DNA of 64,000 nucleotides from Algorimicrobium hallyeonense. Lineage in GTDB: Bacteria; Bacteroidota; Bacteroidia; Flavobacteriales; Flavobacteriaceae. Below the pieces are notes generated by a model. The model searched no databases and was not told where the DNA came from. It saw only the letters and a program-made list of their open reading frames with translations. The translations under genes were made by a program, and so were the position numbers. Positions 26,414 to 35,803 of the stretch are shown here, one piece after another. The DNA lies in contig NZ_JBHSLA010000003.1 of NCBI RefSeq assembly GCF_042657385.1, positions 186,001 to 250,000 of the forward strand. Reading direction: 5' to 3'. How positions within the stretch are numbered: the first letter of the stretch is position 1; every line of letters begins with the position of its first letter.

Positions 26414-27528
26414 TAAAAATCCTATTTACCATTCCTAATTTTGATACTGCAGGCAGTGGCAAAGCCTTGTTGCATGTGGCTAAACGATTGGATCCTAAAC
26501 GGTTTGAAGTTCATATTGCTTGTTTACACAAACGTGGAGCATTTTTTAATACAGTTGAAGCTTCTGGCATACCGATACATGTTTTAAATTATACAACACC
26601 CATGAAACCGTATTTAAAGGGATTGAGGCGGTGTTATGATATCAGTAGACAGTTTAAAGCTATTAAACCTGACATTATTCATAGCTTTCACTATGCCGCC
26701 GATTATTCAGAAGCATTAGCTGCAAAATTAGGTGGTACACCTTGGGTTTATACTAAAAAAAATATGAATTGGGGAGGGGCTTCTAAAAATGCATGGCATT
26801 TAAGAACTTGGTTAGCGACCGCGGTTATTGCTCAAAACACGGATATGTTAATGCAATTTTTTAGTAAGTCGCGTAAAACCATTTTAATTCCTAGAGGTGT
26901 TGATATAGACACATTTGTACCATTACCGAAAAACGCTGATTTATTTCAAGAATGGGAATTGGAAACCAACCAGCGTATATTAATGTGTGTAGCTAATTTG
27001 GTACCGGTAAAAGGTATTGAAATTTTGTTACAGGCGTTTTCACTTGTTAGTGCCCAATTTCCCGAATGGAAACTTATGATTGTGGGAGACACTTCTAGTT
27101 CTTATGGTGCATCTATGCTAACTTTATCAACTGAGTTAGGTTTGAGTGACCACGTGTTATTTTGTGGCAAGCAAAAAAACGTTTCTGGTTATTTAAGTTT
27201 AGCTGAAACGGTTGTTTTGCCAACGCTGGATAAAGGAGAAGGCTCTCCAGTTTCTTTATTGGAGGCTATGGCGGCTGGCAAATATGTATTAGGTTCGGAT
27301 GTTTCAGGAATAAGAGATCAATTAAAACCTTATCCTGAACATTTGGTAAATGCTGGTGATGTTGAAGCTTGGCGTATAGCTTTAGAAATTTGCTGCTCTA
27401 ATGCTAGAATTATAAATTCACAAATTGGAAAAAAGTTTAGAGATTATGTGGAAGAAAATTACTCTATTGATAAAGAAGTATTATTGTGTGAAAATTTATA
27501 TGTCAATATTGTAAATAAAAATAATTAA
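26410..27528 (+). CDS. GT4 glycosyltransferase
   Basis: Protein of 372 residues from the ATG at 26410, which overlaps the stop of asnB (ATGA); the longer frame from 26377 would duplicate coding sequence and is unlikely. The N-terminus MIKILFTIPNFDTAGSGKAL has the GG-type loop of GT4. Donor domain: CVANLVPVKGIEILLQAF (about 193-210), MIVGDTSSSYGASM, and DKGEGSPVSLLEAMAAGKY (E-x7-E near residue 280). The C-terminal ENYSIDKEV helix ends typically. Sugar unknown. Confidence 0.9.
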   Translation: MIKILFTIPNFDTAGSGKALLHVAKRLDPKRFEVHIACLHKRGAFFNTVEASGIPIHVLNYTTPMKPYLKGLRRCYDISRQFKAIKPDIIHSFHYAADYSEALAAKLGGTPWVYTKKNMNWGGASKNAWHLRTWLATAVIAQNTDMLMQFFSKSRKTILIPRGVDIDTFVPLPKNADLFQEWELETNQRILMCVANLVPVKGIEILLQAFSLVSAQFPEWKLMIVGDTSSSYGASMLTLSTELGLSDHVLFCGKQKNVSGYLSLAETVVLPTLDKGEGSPVSLLEAMAAGKYVLGSDVSGIRDQLKPYPEHLVNAGDVEAWRIALEICCSNARIINSQIGKKFRDYVEENYSIDKEVLLCENLYVNIVNKNN

Positions 27529-27555
27529 AGCATCAGTTAGAACCCTTCAGTAAAC

Positions 27556-28725
27556 ATGAAAACTATAGGATTAGTACTTTCACGGCCGCCTGCATATTCA
27601 GAAACCTTTTTTAATTCCAAGATTCAGGGATTACTTGAGAACGGGTTTATAGTCGTGTTATTTACTGGGCCCTGTAATGAAACCTATCCGCATTGCGAGC
27701 ATAAAAAAAGTCCGAAGGTTCAAAAAAACTTATTTCTACAACTTATTAATATGTTTTGGGTTGGATTCACCTTATTGCCTTATTTAAAAACGGTTGTTAA
27801 CTATTATAAACTAGAGAAAAATTACGGTAGCTCAAGTAAACGTATTATAGAAAAAATTTATTTAAACTCACCATTATTACAATTTAGAGGTGATTGGTTG
27901 CATTATGGCTTTGCGACTTTGGCTATAAATAATGAATTCGTTGCCCAAGCAGTAGATGCAAAAATGGCGGTGAGTTTTAGGGGGTTTGATATAGATGTTT
28001 ATCCCTTAAAGCATCCAGGTTGTTACGATCTACTTTGGCAGCGGGTAGATCACGTGCATACAATTTCCACTTATTTAATAGAACGCGCATATGATTTAGG
28101 GCTGCCAAAGGCCACGCCATTTCAAAAAATTACGCCTGCTATTGCTCTGGAAACGTTTCCATGGCAATCCATAAAAACGTTTAACACACCCATAAAGATG
28201 CTAACGGTATCTCGACTACACTGGATTAAGGGCTTATTAGAAACTTTGGAGGCTTTGGCAGTATTGAAGCAAAAGGGTATTTTATTTCAATATACAATTA
28301 TTGGTTCGGGTGCTTTATATGAATCTTTAGCGTTTAGCATTCATCAATTGGACTTGAGGGACTCTGTTGTTCTACAGGGGCAGCAAGCCCATGATGTAGT
28401 CTTGCAAGCCATGCATACAACCGATATGTATTTGCAATATAGTCATTCTGAAGGTTTTTGTAATGCTGTTTTAGAAGCACAAGGGGCAGGCGCTTTATGT
28501 TTTGTAAGTGATGGCGGTGGCTTAACAGAAAATATTATTAACGACCAAACAGGATGGGTGGTCCCCAAACGCCAGCCATCTTTATTAGCTAAACGCCTTG
28601 AGCAGGTCATAGGTTTAACGGACATTGAGAAACTAAAGGTGCGTGAGCAAGCGCGATTGCATGTTATGTCTCATTTTGGATTGGAGGAGCAGAATAAGCA
28701 ATTTATCCTGTTTTATCAGGATTAG
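27556..28725 (+). CDS. GT4 glycosyltransferase, colanic-acid-type
   Basis: Protein of 389 residues. It begins MKTIGLVLSRPPAYSETFF, and this SETF motif with HYGFATLAINNEFVAQ and AVSFRGFDIDVYPL on the acceptor side resembles WcaL/AmsK-type enzymes. The donor domain has LTVSRLHWIKGLLETLEAL (about 217-235), TIIGSGALYESLAF, and SEGFCNAVLEAQGAGAL (E-x7-E near residue 300). A spacing of 27 bases from the previous gene and 18 bases to the next suggests co-transcription. Confidence 0.88.
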   Translation: MKTIGLVLSRPPAYSETFFNSKIQGLLENGFIVVLFTGPCNETYPHCEHKKSPKVQKNLFLQLINMFWVGFTLLPYLKTVVNYYKLEKNYGSSSKRIIEKIYLNSPLLQFRGDWLHYGFATLAINNEFVAQAVDAKMAVSFRGFDIDVYPLKHPGCYDLLWQRVDHVHTISTYLIERAYDLGLPKATPFQKITPAIALETFPWQSIKTFNTPIKMLTVSRLHWIKGLLETLEALAVLKQKGILFQYTIIGSGALYESLAFSIHQLDLRDSVVLQGQQAHDVVLQAMHTTDMYLQYSHSEGFCNAVLEAQGAGALCFVSDGGGLTENIINDQTGWVVPKRQPSLLAKRLEQVIGLTDIEKLKVREQARLHVMSHFGLEEQNKQFILFYQD

Positions 28726-28743
28726 AATATCTATTTTTAAGCG

Positions 28744-29799
28744 ATGAAAATTCATTATCCAGAGATAGCATATTCGGAAGTTGATCGTTCTCAATTGTTT
28801 CCGCTTTTAAAACCCTTTTTAAAAAGCGAAGCCTTTACTGATGATGCACGTAAGAGAATGTATGCCATTACGGATAAAGATGTTTCTTTTGTTTCCGAAT
28901 TGGAACAAGCTGATATAGCTATTTTACCGATGTCTTGGAATTATTATACACGAGAAAATATACAGGATGTCGCTTTGGCCTATATAAATTTAGCTACTCG
29001 TATGCATAAGCCTGTTTGGATAGTCCTGTTGGGTGATATCGGGTTGCCAATACCTGAACTAAAAAACACCATTGTATTTAGAGCCAGTGGTTATCAAACT
29101 AAGCTACCCATTTGGCATCAGGGAATGCCTGTTTTTATTGCTGATCCTCTGGAAGGCTTTTATAAAGCTGCGGATATTAAGACCAGGCCTTATAGTCCAA
29201 AGCCCCGTATTGGGTTTTGTGGTTTGGCTAGCGGAAACAAGTGGGTTGCGTTTAAAACGCTTTTGAAAATAGGGTTTAAAAACCTAGGTCATTATTTTAA
29301 ATTATATGCGTATACACCAGAAGCTTTTATTGCGGCACCTTATTTTAGATATCAGTGTTTAAAACCCATGATGCAGCACTCTGGGATAACAGATCATTTT
29401 ATTATGAGGACAAGCTATCGTGCAGGTGCTCGTAGTCATAAAGAAAGGGAGACATCCACTTTAGAATTTTATAATAATATACAAGAATCGGATTATGTTA
29501 TGTGTGTTCGTGGTGCCGGTAATTTTTCCACACGGTTTTACGAGACATTAGCTATGGGACGGATTCCAATTTATGTGCATACGGATGGTTTGTTGCCTTT
29601 ATCGGACACTATAGACTGGAAAAAACACGTTGTTTGGATTGAAAGGCATGAAATTTCTGATATTGCAGAAAAGGTTCTTGCTTTTCATAAAGATTTAAAT
29701 GACATTACACTCAACGAATTATTTACGGCCAACCGGAATTTATGGCTGGATTCTTTACGAATGGGATCTTTTTTTAAACATTACACGAATGAACTTTAA
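28744..29799 (+). CDS. Exostosin-like glycosyltransferase
   Basis: Protein of 351 residues. The C-terminal part contains NIQESDYVMCVRGAGNFS and TRFYETLAMGRIPIYV (about 236-272), the signature of the exostosin (GT47) donor domain, followed by DTIDWKKHVVWI. The N-terminal half (MKIHYPEIAYSEVDRSQLF) is less conserved. Eukaryotic exostosins polymerise heparan sulfate; bacterial members occur in glycan loci with unknown donors. It overlaps the FkbM gene by 11 bases. Confidence 0.72.
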   Translation: MKIHYPEIAYSEVDRSQLFPLLKPFLKSEAFTDDARKRMYAITDKDVSFVSELEQADIAILPMSWNYYTRENIQDVALAYINLATRMHKPVWIVLLGDIGLPIPELKNTIVFRASGYQTKLPIWHQGMPVFIADPLEGFYKAADIKTRPYSPKPRIGFCGLASGNKWVAFKTLLKIGFKNLGHYFKLYAYTPEAFIAAPYFRYQCLKPMMQHSGITDHFIMRTSYRAGARSHKERETSTLEFYNNIQESDYVMCVRGAGNFSTRFYETLAMGRIPIYVHTDGLLPLSDTIDWKKHVVWIERHEISDIAEKVLAFHKDLNDITLNELFTANRNLWLDSLRMGSFFKHYTNEL

Positions 29800-30622
29800 A
29801 AAACAATTATCTGGGATTTGGTATGCATGGAACCAAAATAAAATAGCTTATGTATCAAGTAGTTTATGCGGGCGGCAACTGACGACGACCAAAGGAACTG
29901 TTCGGTTAAAACCTGATCAAGATGATGCTTGGTTTTTTGAATTGGCAAAACATCATCAAATTATCTTTGATATTGGCGCCAATGTTGGCTATACAGCTTT
30001 GTTGGCAACTATTCAAGATCCAAACAGAGTCTATCTTTTAGTAGACCCTAACCCGAAAGCATTGGCACAAGCCAATGTGAATTTATTAGAAAATAATTTA
30101 GGTTTTAAAGCTTTATACTATTCGGCTTTTGTAAGTAATAAACTGGATGAAGATATGACGTTTTATACGATAGGCGCAGGAGCAGCTGGAAGCATGTACC
30201 CTGAACATGCTAAATCTGCTGCTGCCGTAAATTCGTTTAAGGTTGTAAAAACTGTTACTTTAGATTTTTTGCACATGTATTACGCTATTGATCCGGATTT
30301 AGTAAAAATTGATGTGGAAGGTGCTGAGGCTTTAGTGATGCAGGGTGCAACCCATTTAGCCAAAAAAACTCAATGTTTATTTTTTATAGAAATGCATGCT
30401 GTTGAAGGCTTAACTATGCAAGAAAATGGTCGAAAAATATTAGATTGGTGTCAGCAAAATGAATATAAGGCTTGGTATTTGAAAACGGGTCAAATTTTAC
30501 AGGATAGCGAAACCATTAAACAACGCGGTAAGTGTCATTTATTGTTAATACCAGAAGATGAACCCTATCCGGATTATCTAACAGGTATAGCCGAACGAGC
30601 CGATTTACCATCGCATATATAA
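29789..30622 (+). CDS. FkbM-family methyltransferase
   Basis: SAM-dependent methyltransferase of 277 residues, started at the ATG at 29789 (MNFKKQLSGIWYAW); the frame opening at 29699 lies inside the previous gene. Motif I is IIFDIGANVGYTALLA (about 60-75). LVDPNPKALAQANVNL gives the acidic SAM contact, and VTLDFLHMYYAIDPDLVKIDVEGAEALVMQG (in parts about 162-192) holds the DVEG motif of the FkbM family. FkbM enzymes O-methylate sugars or polyketides; here a sugar O-methylation is likely. Confidence 0.85.
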   Translation: MNFKKQLSGIWYAWNQNKIAYVSSSLCGRQLTTTKGTVRLKPDQDDAWFFELAKHHQIIFDIGANVGYTALLATIQDPNRVYLLVDPNPKALAQANVNLLENNLGFKALYYSAFVSNKLDEDMTFYTIGAGAAGSMYPEHAKSAAAVNSFKVVKTVTLDFLHMYYAIDPDLVKIDVEGAEALVMQGATHLAKKTQCLFFIEMHAVEGLTMQENGRKILDWCQQNEYKAWYLKTGQILQDSETIKQRGKCHLLLIPEDEPYPDYLTGIAERADLPSHI

Positions 30623-30632
30623 TTTAGAGCAC

Positions 30633-31370
30633 ATGAATATTATAGTGGGATTCCTAAAAAAGCCTAGCGCATATTTAAAAGTTGCCAATCAAGTTTTTAC
30701 TAGATGGATACGAACATATGCTTATAGAGGTTCTAACGTTATTTGCGAAAATTGTTCTTGGCAAGGTACCCAATTTTTTGAGGGAGAATGTCCTAATTGT
30801 AAGTCCCTGCCACGTACAAGATTGATTCCGTTTTCTATTGATTATTTTGATCTTGCAAAAACTAAATTAAAGGTGTTACATGTAGCTCCTAATAAAACAG
30901 AATATTTTGGGGTTAAAACTAAATTACATGATGTTATGCAGTATGATAAAATGGATATCAGAGCTGTAAAACATGTTAATTTGGTAGAAGATTTAACGCA
31001 GTTAACACTTGAGGATAACACGTATGATCTGGTTGTAATTTGGCATGTTTTTGAGCATATTGTGGAAGATACTAAAGCTATTTCTGAAGTGTATCGCGTG
31101 TTAAATACGGGTGGGCAATTATTGATGAGCGTTCCTATTTTTCCTGTTCATAGTTTAGCGACTTATGAGGATGTAGCTATTCCTTATGCCAATTACCAAG
31201 AAATTCATGGGCATGAAGATCATTGTAGAAGTTGTGGGTTAGATTATTATAAGCGCTTTGAAGCGCATGGCTTTAGAACAGCTGAATTACAAGTGCGTGA
31301 TTTGGATGATTCTTTAGTGAAAAAATATGCATTGAGCACAGGACATGTTGCTTGGTGTTTTACAAAATAA
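30633..31370 (+). CDS. Zinc-ribbon SAM methyltransferase
   Basis: Protein of 245 residues. A zinc ribbon near the N-terminus has two CxxC knuckles (C38/C41 and C53/C56, ICENC and CPNC). A class I methyltransferase domain follows (about 80-245): LKVLHVAPNKTEYF replaces the usual DxGxG motif I, and YDLVVIWHVFEHIVEDTKAI and VYRVLNTGGQLLMSVPIF match the later motifs. HGHEDHCRSCGLDYYKRF carries extra His and Cys residues that might bind metal. The type occurs in glycan clusters with unknown acceptor. It begins 10 bases after the FkbM gene. Confidence 0.78.
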   Translation: MNIIVGFLKKPSAYLKVANQVFTRWIRTYAYRGSNVICENCSWQGTQFFEGECPNCKSLPRTRLIPFSIDYFDLAKTKLKVLHVAPNKTEYFGVKTKLHDVMQYDKMDIRAVKHVNLVEDLTQLTLEDNTYDLVVIWHVFEHIVEDTKAISEVYRVLNTGGQLLMSVPIFPVHSLATYEDVAIPYANYQEIHGHEDHCRSCGLDYYKRFEAHGFRTAELQVRDLDDSLVKKYALSTGHVAWCFTK

Positions 31371-31383
31371 AAGCTTAAAAAAG

Positions 31384-32154
31384 ATGTCTTTAAAAAAACG
31401 TGCTGTAAAATTATTAGCAAGAACCTATTTCCAGCCATTCTATAAAAAACTTCATTACTTGGCATTAAAAGGAATGAACTATGGTTCCGCTAACAGTCCT
31501 TCAGATTCAGGTGAAATATCGGTATTGAAAATATTACAAAAAGAACTCCCAATGAATCCTGTTGTTTTTGATGTTGGAGCTAATAATGGGCAATATTTGG
31601 ATTTTATTCTTAATTATTTTAGGGAATTAAACCCTAATATTCACGTGTTTGAACCGGATGCTGTTGCTTTTAGGACGTTAGAAAAACGTTTTTCAAATAA
31701 ACCAAACATCCATTTAAATAATTTGGCTCTAGGTCATACCCAAAAAACAGGTACTTTATACTCTAGTGGTATTGGAGGTGTAGATGGTAGTTTGGTGGAT
31801 ACTGAAGAGAAAGATTTAAAGAAAACTACCATTTCGGTAATTACTTTGGATGATTATTGCAAGCAACATACAATTGAAAAGATACATTTTATAAAAATAG
31901 ACGTTGAAGGTTTTGAAATGAATGTTCTTAAAGGGGCAAAAGTAGCTTTAGAAAAGCAACATATTGAGCGCATTCAAATAGAGCACGGTTCGCTACAATC
32001 TATTATTGCAGGTACTACCTTATATAGTTTTATTAAATTATTAAAGACTTATCAATGTTACCACATCAAACAAAATGGTATTTATAAAATTAACTATGCT
32101 CCCATTGAGGAAATATATTATAATTCTAATTATTACTTTAAATTTAAAGAATAA
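31384..32154 (+). CDS. FkbM-family methyltransferase
   Basis: Protein of 256 residues from the ATG at 31384 (MSLKKRAVKLLARTYF); the earlier frame start at 31345 lies within the upstream gene. VVFDVGANNGQYLDFIL (about 60-76) is motif I, HVFEPDAVAFRTLEKRF the acidic contact, and IHFIKIDVEGFEMNVLKGAK (about 166-185) the FkbM DVEG block. It is the second FkbM enzyme in 2.5 kb and only moderately similar to the one at 29789. Its stop abuts the GTG of the next gene without a gap. Confidence 0.86.
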   Translation: MSLKKRAVKLLARTYFQPFYKKLHYLALKGMNYGSANSPSDSGEISVLKILQKELPMNPVVFDVGANNGQYLDFILNYFRELNPNIHVFEPDAVAFRTLEKRFSNKPNIHLNNLALGHTQKTGTLYSSGIGGVDGSLVDTEEKDLKKTTISVITLDDYCKQHTIEKIHFIKIDVEGFEMNVLKGAKVALEKQHIERIQIEHGSLQSIIAGTTLYSFIKLLKTYQCYHIKQNGIYKINYAPIEEIYYNSNYYFKFKE

Positions 32155-33483
32155 GTGCTATTTCATTTTTTAAAATACTTACAACCGGTTCATTATTTTA
32201 CGCTAAACAAAAGTAATGGGGTGTCGGCGTTTCCAATAGTTGAAAATTTACCTTTAGACATCGTTAGTCAATTAGATAATGATACTCAATTTTTGAGTGA
32301 CCATGCTCAAGCTTATGATCTGTCTTGGCAAGCCATTCATAAGGGCTATATAGGAGATTCCGCCACTTATCTCGAGTTTGATACCCTGCCTTTAGTAGAT
32401 AATTATCGTTTTATTCGGAAATATTTTCATTCAGCATGGGTTATTTATGTGCTTTTGTTGCGGCTTATTAGTTTTAAAAATCCGTTGAAAGAACTAAAGG
32501 CTTTTTACAACACCAGACTTACCAAGCGAAGTTCCTATTTAAAAACACCTATTTTGTACACAGATTGGGCACATTTTCAGTCCAAGTTATTTGAACGTCA
32601 GCCCAAAGTATCTGTAATTATTCCCACACTAAACCGCTATGTGTATTTAAAAGATGTTTTGGCAGATTTAGAATTGCAAGATTATCCTAATTTTGAAGTT
32701 ATTGTTGTAGATCAGTCGGACCCCTATCAGCCTGATTTTTATTCGGAATTTCAATTGGACTTACGAGTGGTTTATCAAGAAGAGAAAGCTTTATGGTTGG
32801 CACGGAATACCGCAATTAGGATGGCTACAGGTAAATATGTTTTATTGTTTGATGATGACAGTCGGGTAGATGGGGATTGGATTTCAAGTCATTTAAGATG
32901 TTTGGATTATTTTCAAGCCGACTTGTCCTCTGGGGTTTCTATCTCGACATTAGGTGCTAAGGTGCCGCAAAACTATGCGTATTTTAGAGTTAGTGATCAG
33001 TTGGACACCGGAAATGTTTTAATCAAGAAAGACGTTTTTAAAAAAATAGGGTTATTTGATAGGCAATTTGAAAAGCAGCGGATGGGCGATGGAGAATTTG
33101 GCTTACGCGCTTATTTACATGGTTTTTTAAATGTATCCAACCCGTATGCCAAACGCTTACATTTGAAAGTGGATTCTGGTGGCTTGCGCGAGATGGGCAG
33201 TTGGGATGCATTCAGAACCAAAAAATGGTTTGCCCCCAGACCTATTCCAAGTGTGTTGTATTATTTTAGGACCTATTATGGAAATCAGGCTGCACGCTGG
33301 GCGCTTTTGCGATCCGTACCTTTGTCCATTATGCCTTATCAATTTAAAAGTAATAAAAGGCTCATGGTTGTTGGTGTTTTTGTTTCTTTGTTGCTGTTTC
33401 CCGTTGTGGTTTTTCAAGTGTTGAAGTCTTGGAGAATGGCTGGTGTGAAGTTGAAGGAAGGGAGTTTGATAGAAGAGTTATGA
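32155..33483 (+). CDS. GT2 glycosyltransferase with long N-terminal extension
   Basis: Protein of 442 residues, started at a GTG directly after the previous stop (TAAGTG). Residues 1-145 are an extension without a recognised fold. The GT-A core begins at VSVIIPTLNRY (152-162), followed by VIVVDQSDP and VLLFDDDSRVDGDW (229-242, DDD metal site). FKKIGLFDRQFEKQRMGDGEFGLRAYL fits the acceptor side (in two parts around residue 300). One membrane segment at the C-terminus (VVGVFVSLLLFPVVVFQVL, about 410-428) anchors it. Three TGATTTA-type heptamers start right at its stop codon. Confidence 0.83.
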   Translation: MLFHFLKYLQPVHYFTLNKSNGVSAFPIVENLPLDIVSQLDNDTQFLSDHAQAYDLSWQAIHKGYIGDSATYLEFDTLPLVDNYRFIRKYFHSAWVIYVLLLRLISFKNPLKELKAFYNTRLTKRSSYLKTPILYTDWAHFQSKLFERQPKVSVIIPTLNRYVYLKDVLADLELQDYPNFEVIVVDQSDPYQPDFYSEFQLDLRVVYQEEKALWLARNTAIRMATGKYVLLFDDDSRVDGDWISSHLRCLDYFQADLSSGVSISTLGAKVPQNYAYFRVSDQLDTGNVLIKKDVFKKIGLFDRQFEKQRMGDGEFGLRAYLHGFLNVSNPYAKRLHLKVDSGGLREMGSWDAFRTKKWFAPRPIPSVLYYFRTYYGNQAARWALLRSVPLSIMPYQFKSNKRLMVVGVFVSLLLFPVVVFQVLKSWRMAGVKLKEGSLIEEL

Positions 33484-33545
33484 TTTATGATTTATGATTT
33501 ATGATTTATGAGTTATGAGTGAAAAGATAAAAGTGAAGAGTTACT
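33481..33545. repeat. Heptamer repeat at the stop codon of a GT2 gene
   Basis: Four copies of tgattta from the TGA stop at 33481, then degenerate tgagtta and gtgaaaag-type units. It separates two glycosyltransferase genes. Confidence 0.85.
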
Positions 33546-33572
33546 AGTTAAAATGCATCAAAATATATTAGG

Positions 33573-34673
33573 TTGAATAAAAAACACATTCTTATTGTTA
33601 CTTCTGAATTTCCACCGCAACCGGGTGGGATTGGGAATCATGCGTATTATTTGGCTTTGTATTTGTCGAAAAATGGCTATGGAGTTTCTGTGATTGCGGA
33701 TCAGCGGGATGTTTTTAACCGTGAAGAGATAGCCTTTGATGCGGGCTTACCTTTTGTAGTAGAACGGATTACACTAAAGACGCAGCGTGTTTTTATGTAT
33801 TTTAATCGCGTGCAGAAAACCTTGCGTTATTTTAAGCAAGCAGATTATGTGATTGCTACGGGGAAGTTTTCGCTTTGGAATGTGGCGTTTTGTTCTTTGT
33901 TTTATAAACGCCCAAACATGGCCGTCATTCATGGGAGTGAAGTCAATTTTAAGTCGGCAGGAAATCGGAAAGCCATTGATACCTCTTTAAAACGTTTTGA
34001 TACGCTCGTGGCCGTATCTGATTATACGGCTCAATTGGCGGGGCATTTAGAACGTGATATTCATGTAATAGCAAATGGTATTGATTTGAAGGCTTGGGAA
34101 CCGGAAGGGCTTCAGAAAGCTATTTTACAGGGAGATCCTATTTTAACGACTGTAGGGAGGGTGAGTACCCGAAAGGGGCAGTTGCAAGTGATTCGATTAT
34201 TACCCGAGATATTAAAAACCTATCCGAATCTACATTATCATTGTGTTGGGATTCCAACCGAAGCTGCTGACTTTAAAGAACAGGCTAAACAATTAGGCGT
34301 TAAAGGCCATGTGACGTTTCATGGTGCGGTATCTGAATCTGATTTGAAAGCCATGCTGTTGGCCACCGATGTGTTTGTGATGCTGAGTACGGAAAGTGAG
34401 TCTGGCGATGTGGAAGGTTTTGGGATTGCGATTTTAGAAGCCAATGCTTTTGGGGTTCCCGCTATAGGCTCTAAAAATTGTGGGATAGAAGATGCTATAT
34501 TAGATGGGCGATCTGGTATTTTAGTGGATTCTGAAGATGTAGGTACGTTTCAAAGAGCCTTGCAGCTTATTTTAGATGCACCAGACACTTATAGGAATGG
34601 TGCTGAAATCTGGGCGACTGATCATGCTTGGGAAACTATTATTATGCAGTATATTGTGCACATAGAAGGATGA
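33573..34673 (+). CDS. GT4 glycosyltransferase
   Basis: Protein of 366 residues with a TTG start (LNKKHILIVTSEFPPQPGGI); no ATG lies before the glycine loop, and the N-terminal ILIVTSEFPPQPGGIGNH is a strong GT4 acceptor-domain landmark. IHGSEVNFKSAGNRKAID and NGIDLKAW follow. Donor domain: TTVGRVSTRKGQLQVIRLL (about 190-208), HGAVSESDLKAMLLATDVFV and EGFGIAILEANAFGVP (E-x7-E near residue 292). Its TGA overlaps the ATG of the next gene (ATGA). Confidence 0.88.
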   Translation: MNKKHILIVTSEFPPQPGGIGNHAYYLALYLSKNGYGVSVIADQRDVFNREEIAFDAGLPFVVERITLKTQRVFMYFNRVQKTLRYFKQADYVIATGKFSLWNVAFCSLFYKRPNMAVIHGSEVNFKSAGNRKAIDTSLKRFDTLVAVSDYTAQLAGHLERDIHVIANGIDLKAWEPEGLQKAILQGDPILTTVGRVSTRKGQLQVIRLLPEILKTYPNLHYHCVGIPTEAADFKEQAKQLGVKGHVTFHGAVSESDLKAMLLATDVFVMLSTESESGDVEGFGIAILEANAFGVPAIGSKNCGIEDAILDGRSGILVDSEDVGTFQRALQLILDAPDTYRNGAEIWATDHAWETIIMQYIVHIEG

Positions 34674-35803
34674 ACATGAAACTTGCCATTATATCCCATA
34701 CCGAACATTATAAAACAACCGACGGCACTCTTGTTGGTTGGGGGCCGACGATTACTGAAATTAATAAATTATTACAAGTTTTTGATACTATTTATCATGT
34801 TGCCATGCTTCATGAAGGAGAGGCGCCTAAAAGTGCACTGCCTTATATTTCTGATCGGGTGGTGTTTGTATCCGTGCCAGCATTAGGCGGCAGAACGCTA
34901 AAAGCGAAGAGTCAACTAATTATTCAGGCGCCCAAGGTGTTACGGATTATAAACGGCGTTTTAACACAGGTTGATTGGTTTCAGTTTCGTGGACCAACAG
35001 GGATTGGGGTTTATGTGATTCCTTTTTTAGTTTTGTGTGTTAAAAAGCCTGGATGGTTTAAATATGCCGGTAATTGGAGCCAGGAGCGCCCTCCGCTTGG
35101 TTATAAGTTACAGCGTTTTATGATGCGCAATCAATCACGAACCGTAACCATAAATGGACGTTGGGCTAATCAACCCCAGCAATGTTTAAGTTTTGAAAAT
35201 CCCTGTTTAACAGATATAGAACTTGTTGAAGGTGCCGCGTTGGCACAACAAAAATCTATTTCGGGTTCTATAACCTTTTGTTATGTTGGACGTTTAGAGG
35301 CGGAAAAGGGTGTGGAGCGTATTATTCAAGCAATTTCAGGTTTGACCGAAAGCGCTAAAAAACGAATACAAGTTGTTCATTTAGTTGGGGATGGCCGAGA
35401 CAAACGGCATTTTGAATCTTTAGCCGATCAATCTGGCGTTCCTTTTATATTTCACGGTTTTCTATCACGAACCGATGTTTTTGAAATATATAAGAAAAGT
35501 CAGGTTTTCCTCATGCCTACAACCGCTTCCGAAGGATTCCCTAAAGTAATTGCAGAAGCCATGAATTATGGTTGTCTTCCCGTGGTATCTGATATTTCCG
35601 CCATCGGTCAATATATTACACATATGGAAACTGGTATTTGTTTAAAAGAAGTAACCTGCAGCGAATTAAAAGTTGCTATTGAACAGATTTTACAAATGAA
35701 TATTATGCTCTATCAGGAGATAGTAAGAAACCAAAGACGTGTTGTTAAACTATTTAGCTTTAACCATTATAATAAACGTATAAAAACAGAAATAATCATT
35801 TGA
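34670..35803 (+). CDS. GT4-like glycosyltransferase
   Basis: Protein of 377 residues, from the ATG at 34670 inside the previous stop (ATGA); the ATG at 34676 is an alternative. The N-terminus MKLAIISHTEHYKTTDGTLV lacks the GG loop of typical GT4 proteins. The donor domain is clear: ITFCYVGRLEAEKGVERIIQ (about 205-224), VGDGRDKRHFESLA, FHGFLSRTDVFEIYKKS and SEGFPKVIAEAMNYGCLP (E-x7-E near residue 300). Its stop overlaps the TTG start of the polymerase or ligase gene (TTGA). Confidence 0.83.
   Translation: MNMKLAIISHTEHYKTTDGTLVGWGPTITEINKLLQVFDTIYHVAMLHEGEAPKSALPYISDRVVFVSVPALGGRTLKAKSQLIIQAPKVLRIINGVLTQVDWFQFRGPTGIGVYVIPFLVLCVKKPGWFKYAGNWSQERPPLGYKLQRFMMRNQSRTVTINGRWANQPQQCLSFENPCLTDIELVEGAALAQQKSISGSITFCYVGRLEAEKGVERIIQAISGLTESAKKRIQVVHLVGDGRDKRHFESLADQSGVPFIFHGFLSRTDVFEIYKKSQVFLMPTTASEGFPKVIAEAMNYGCLPVVSDISAIGQYITHMETGICLKEVTCSELKVAIEQILQMNIMLYQEIVRNQRRVVKLFSFNHYNKRIKTEIII

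Noticed and set aside
29699..29788. Longer FkbM start at 29699
   Set aside because: It lies in the coding region of the exostosin-like gene, and the ATG at 29789 gives a normal FkbM N-terminus.
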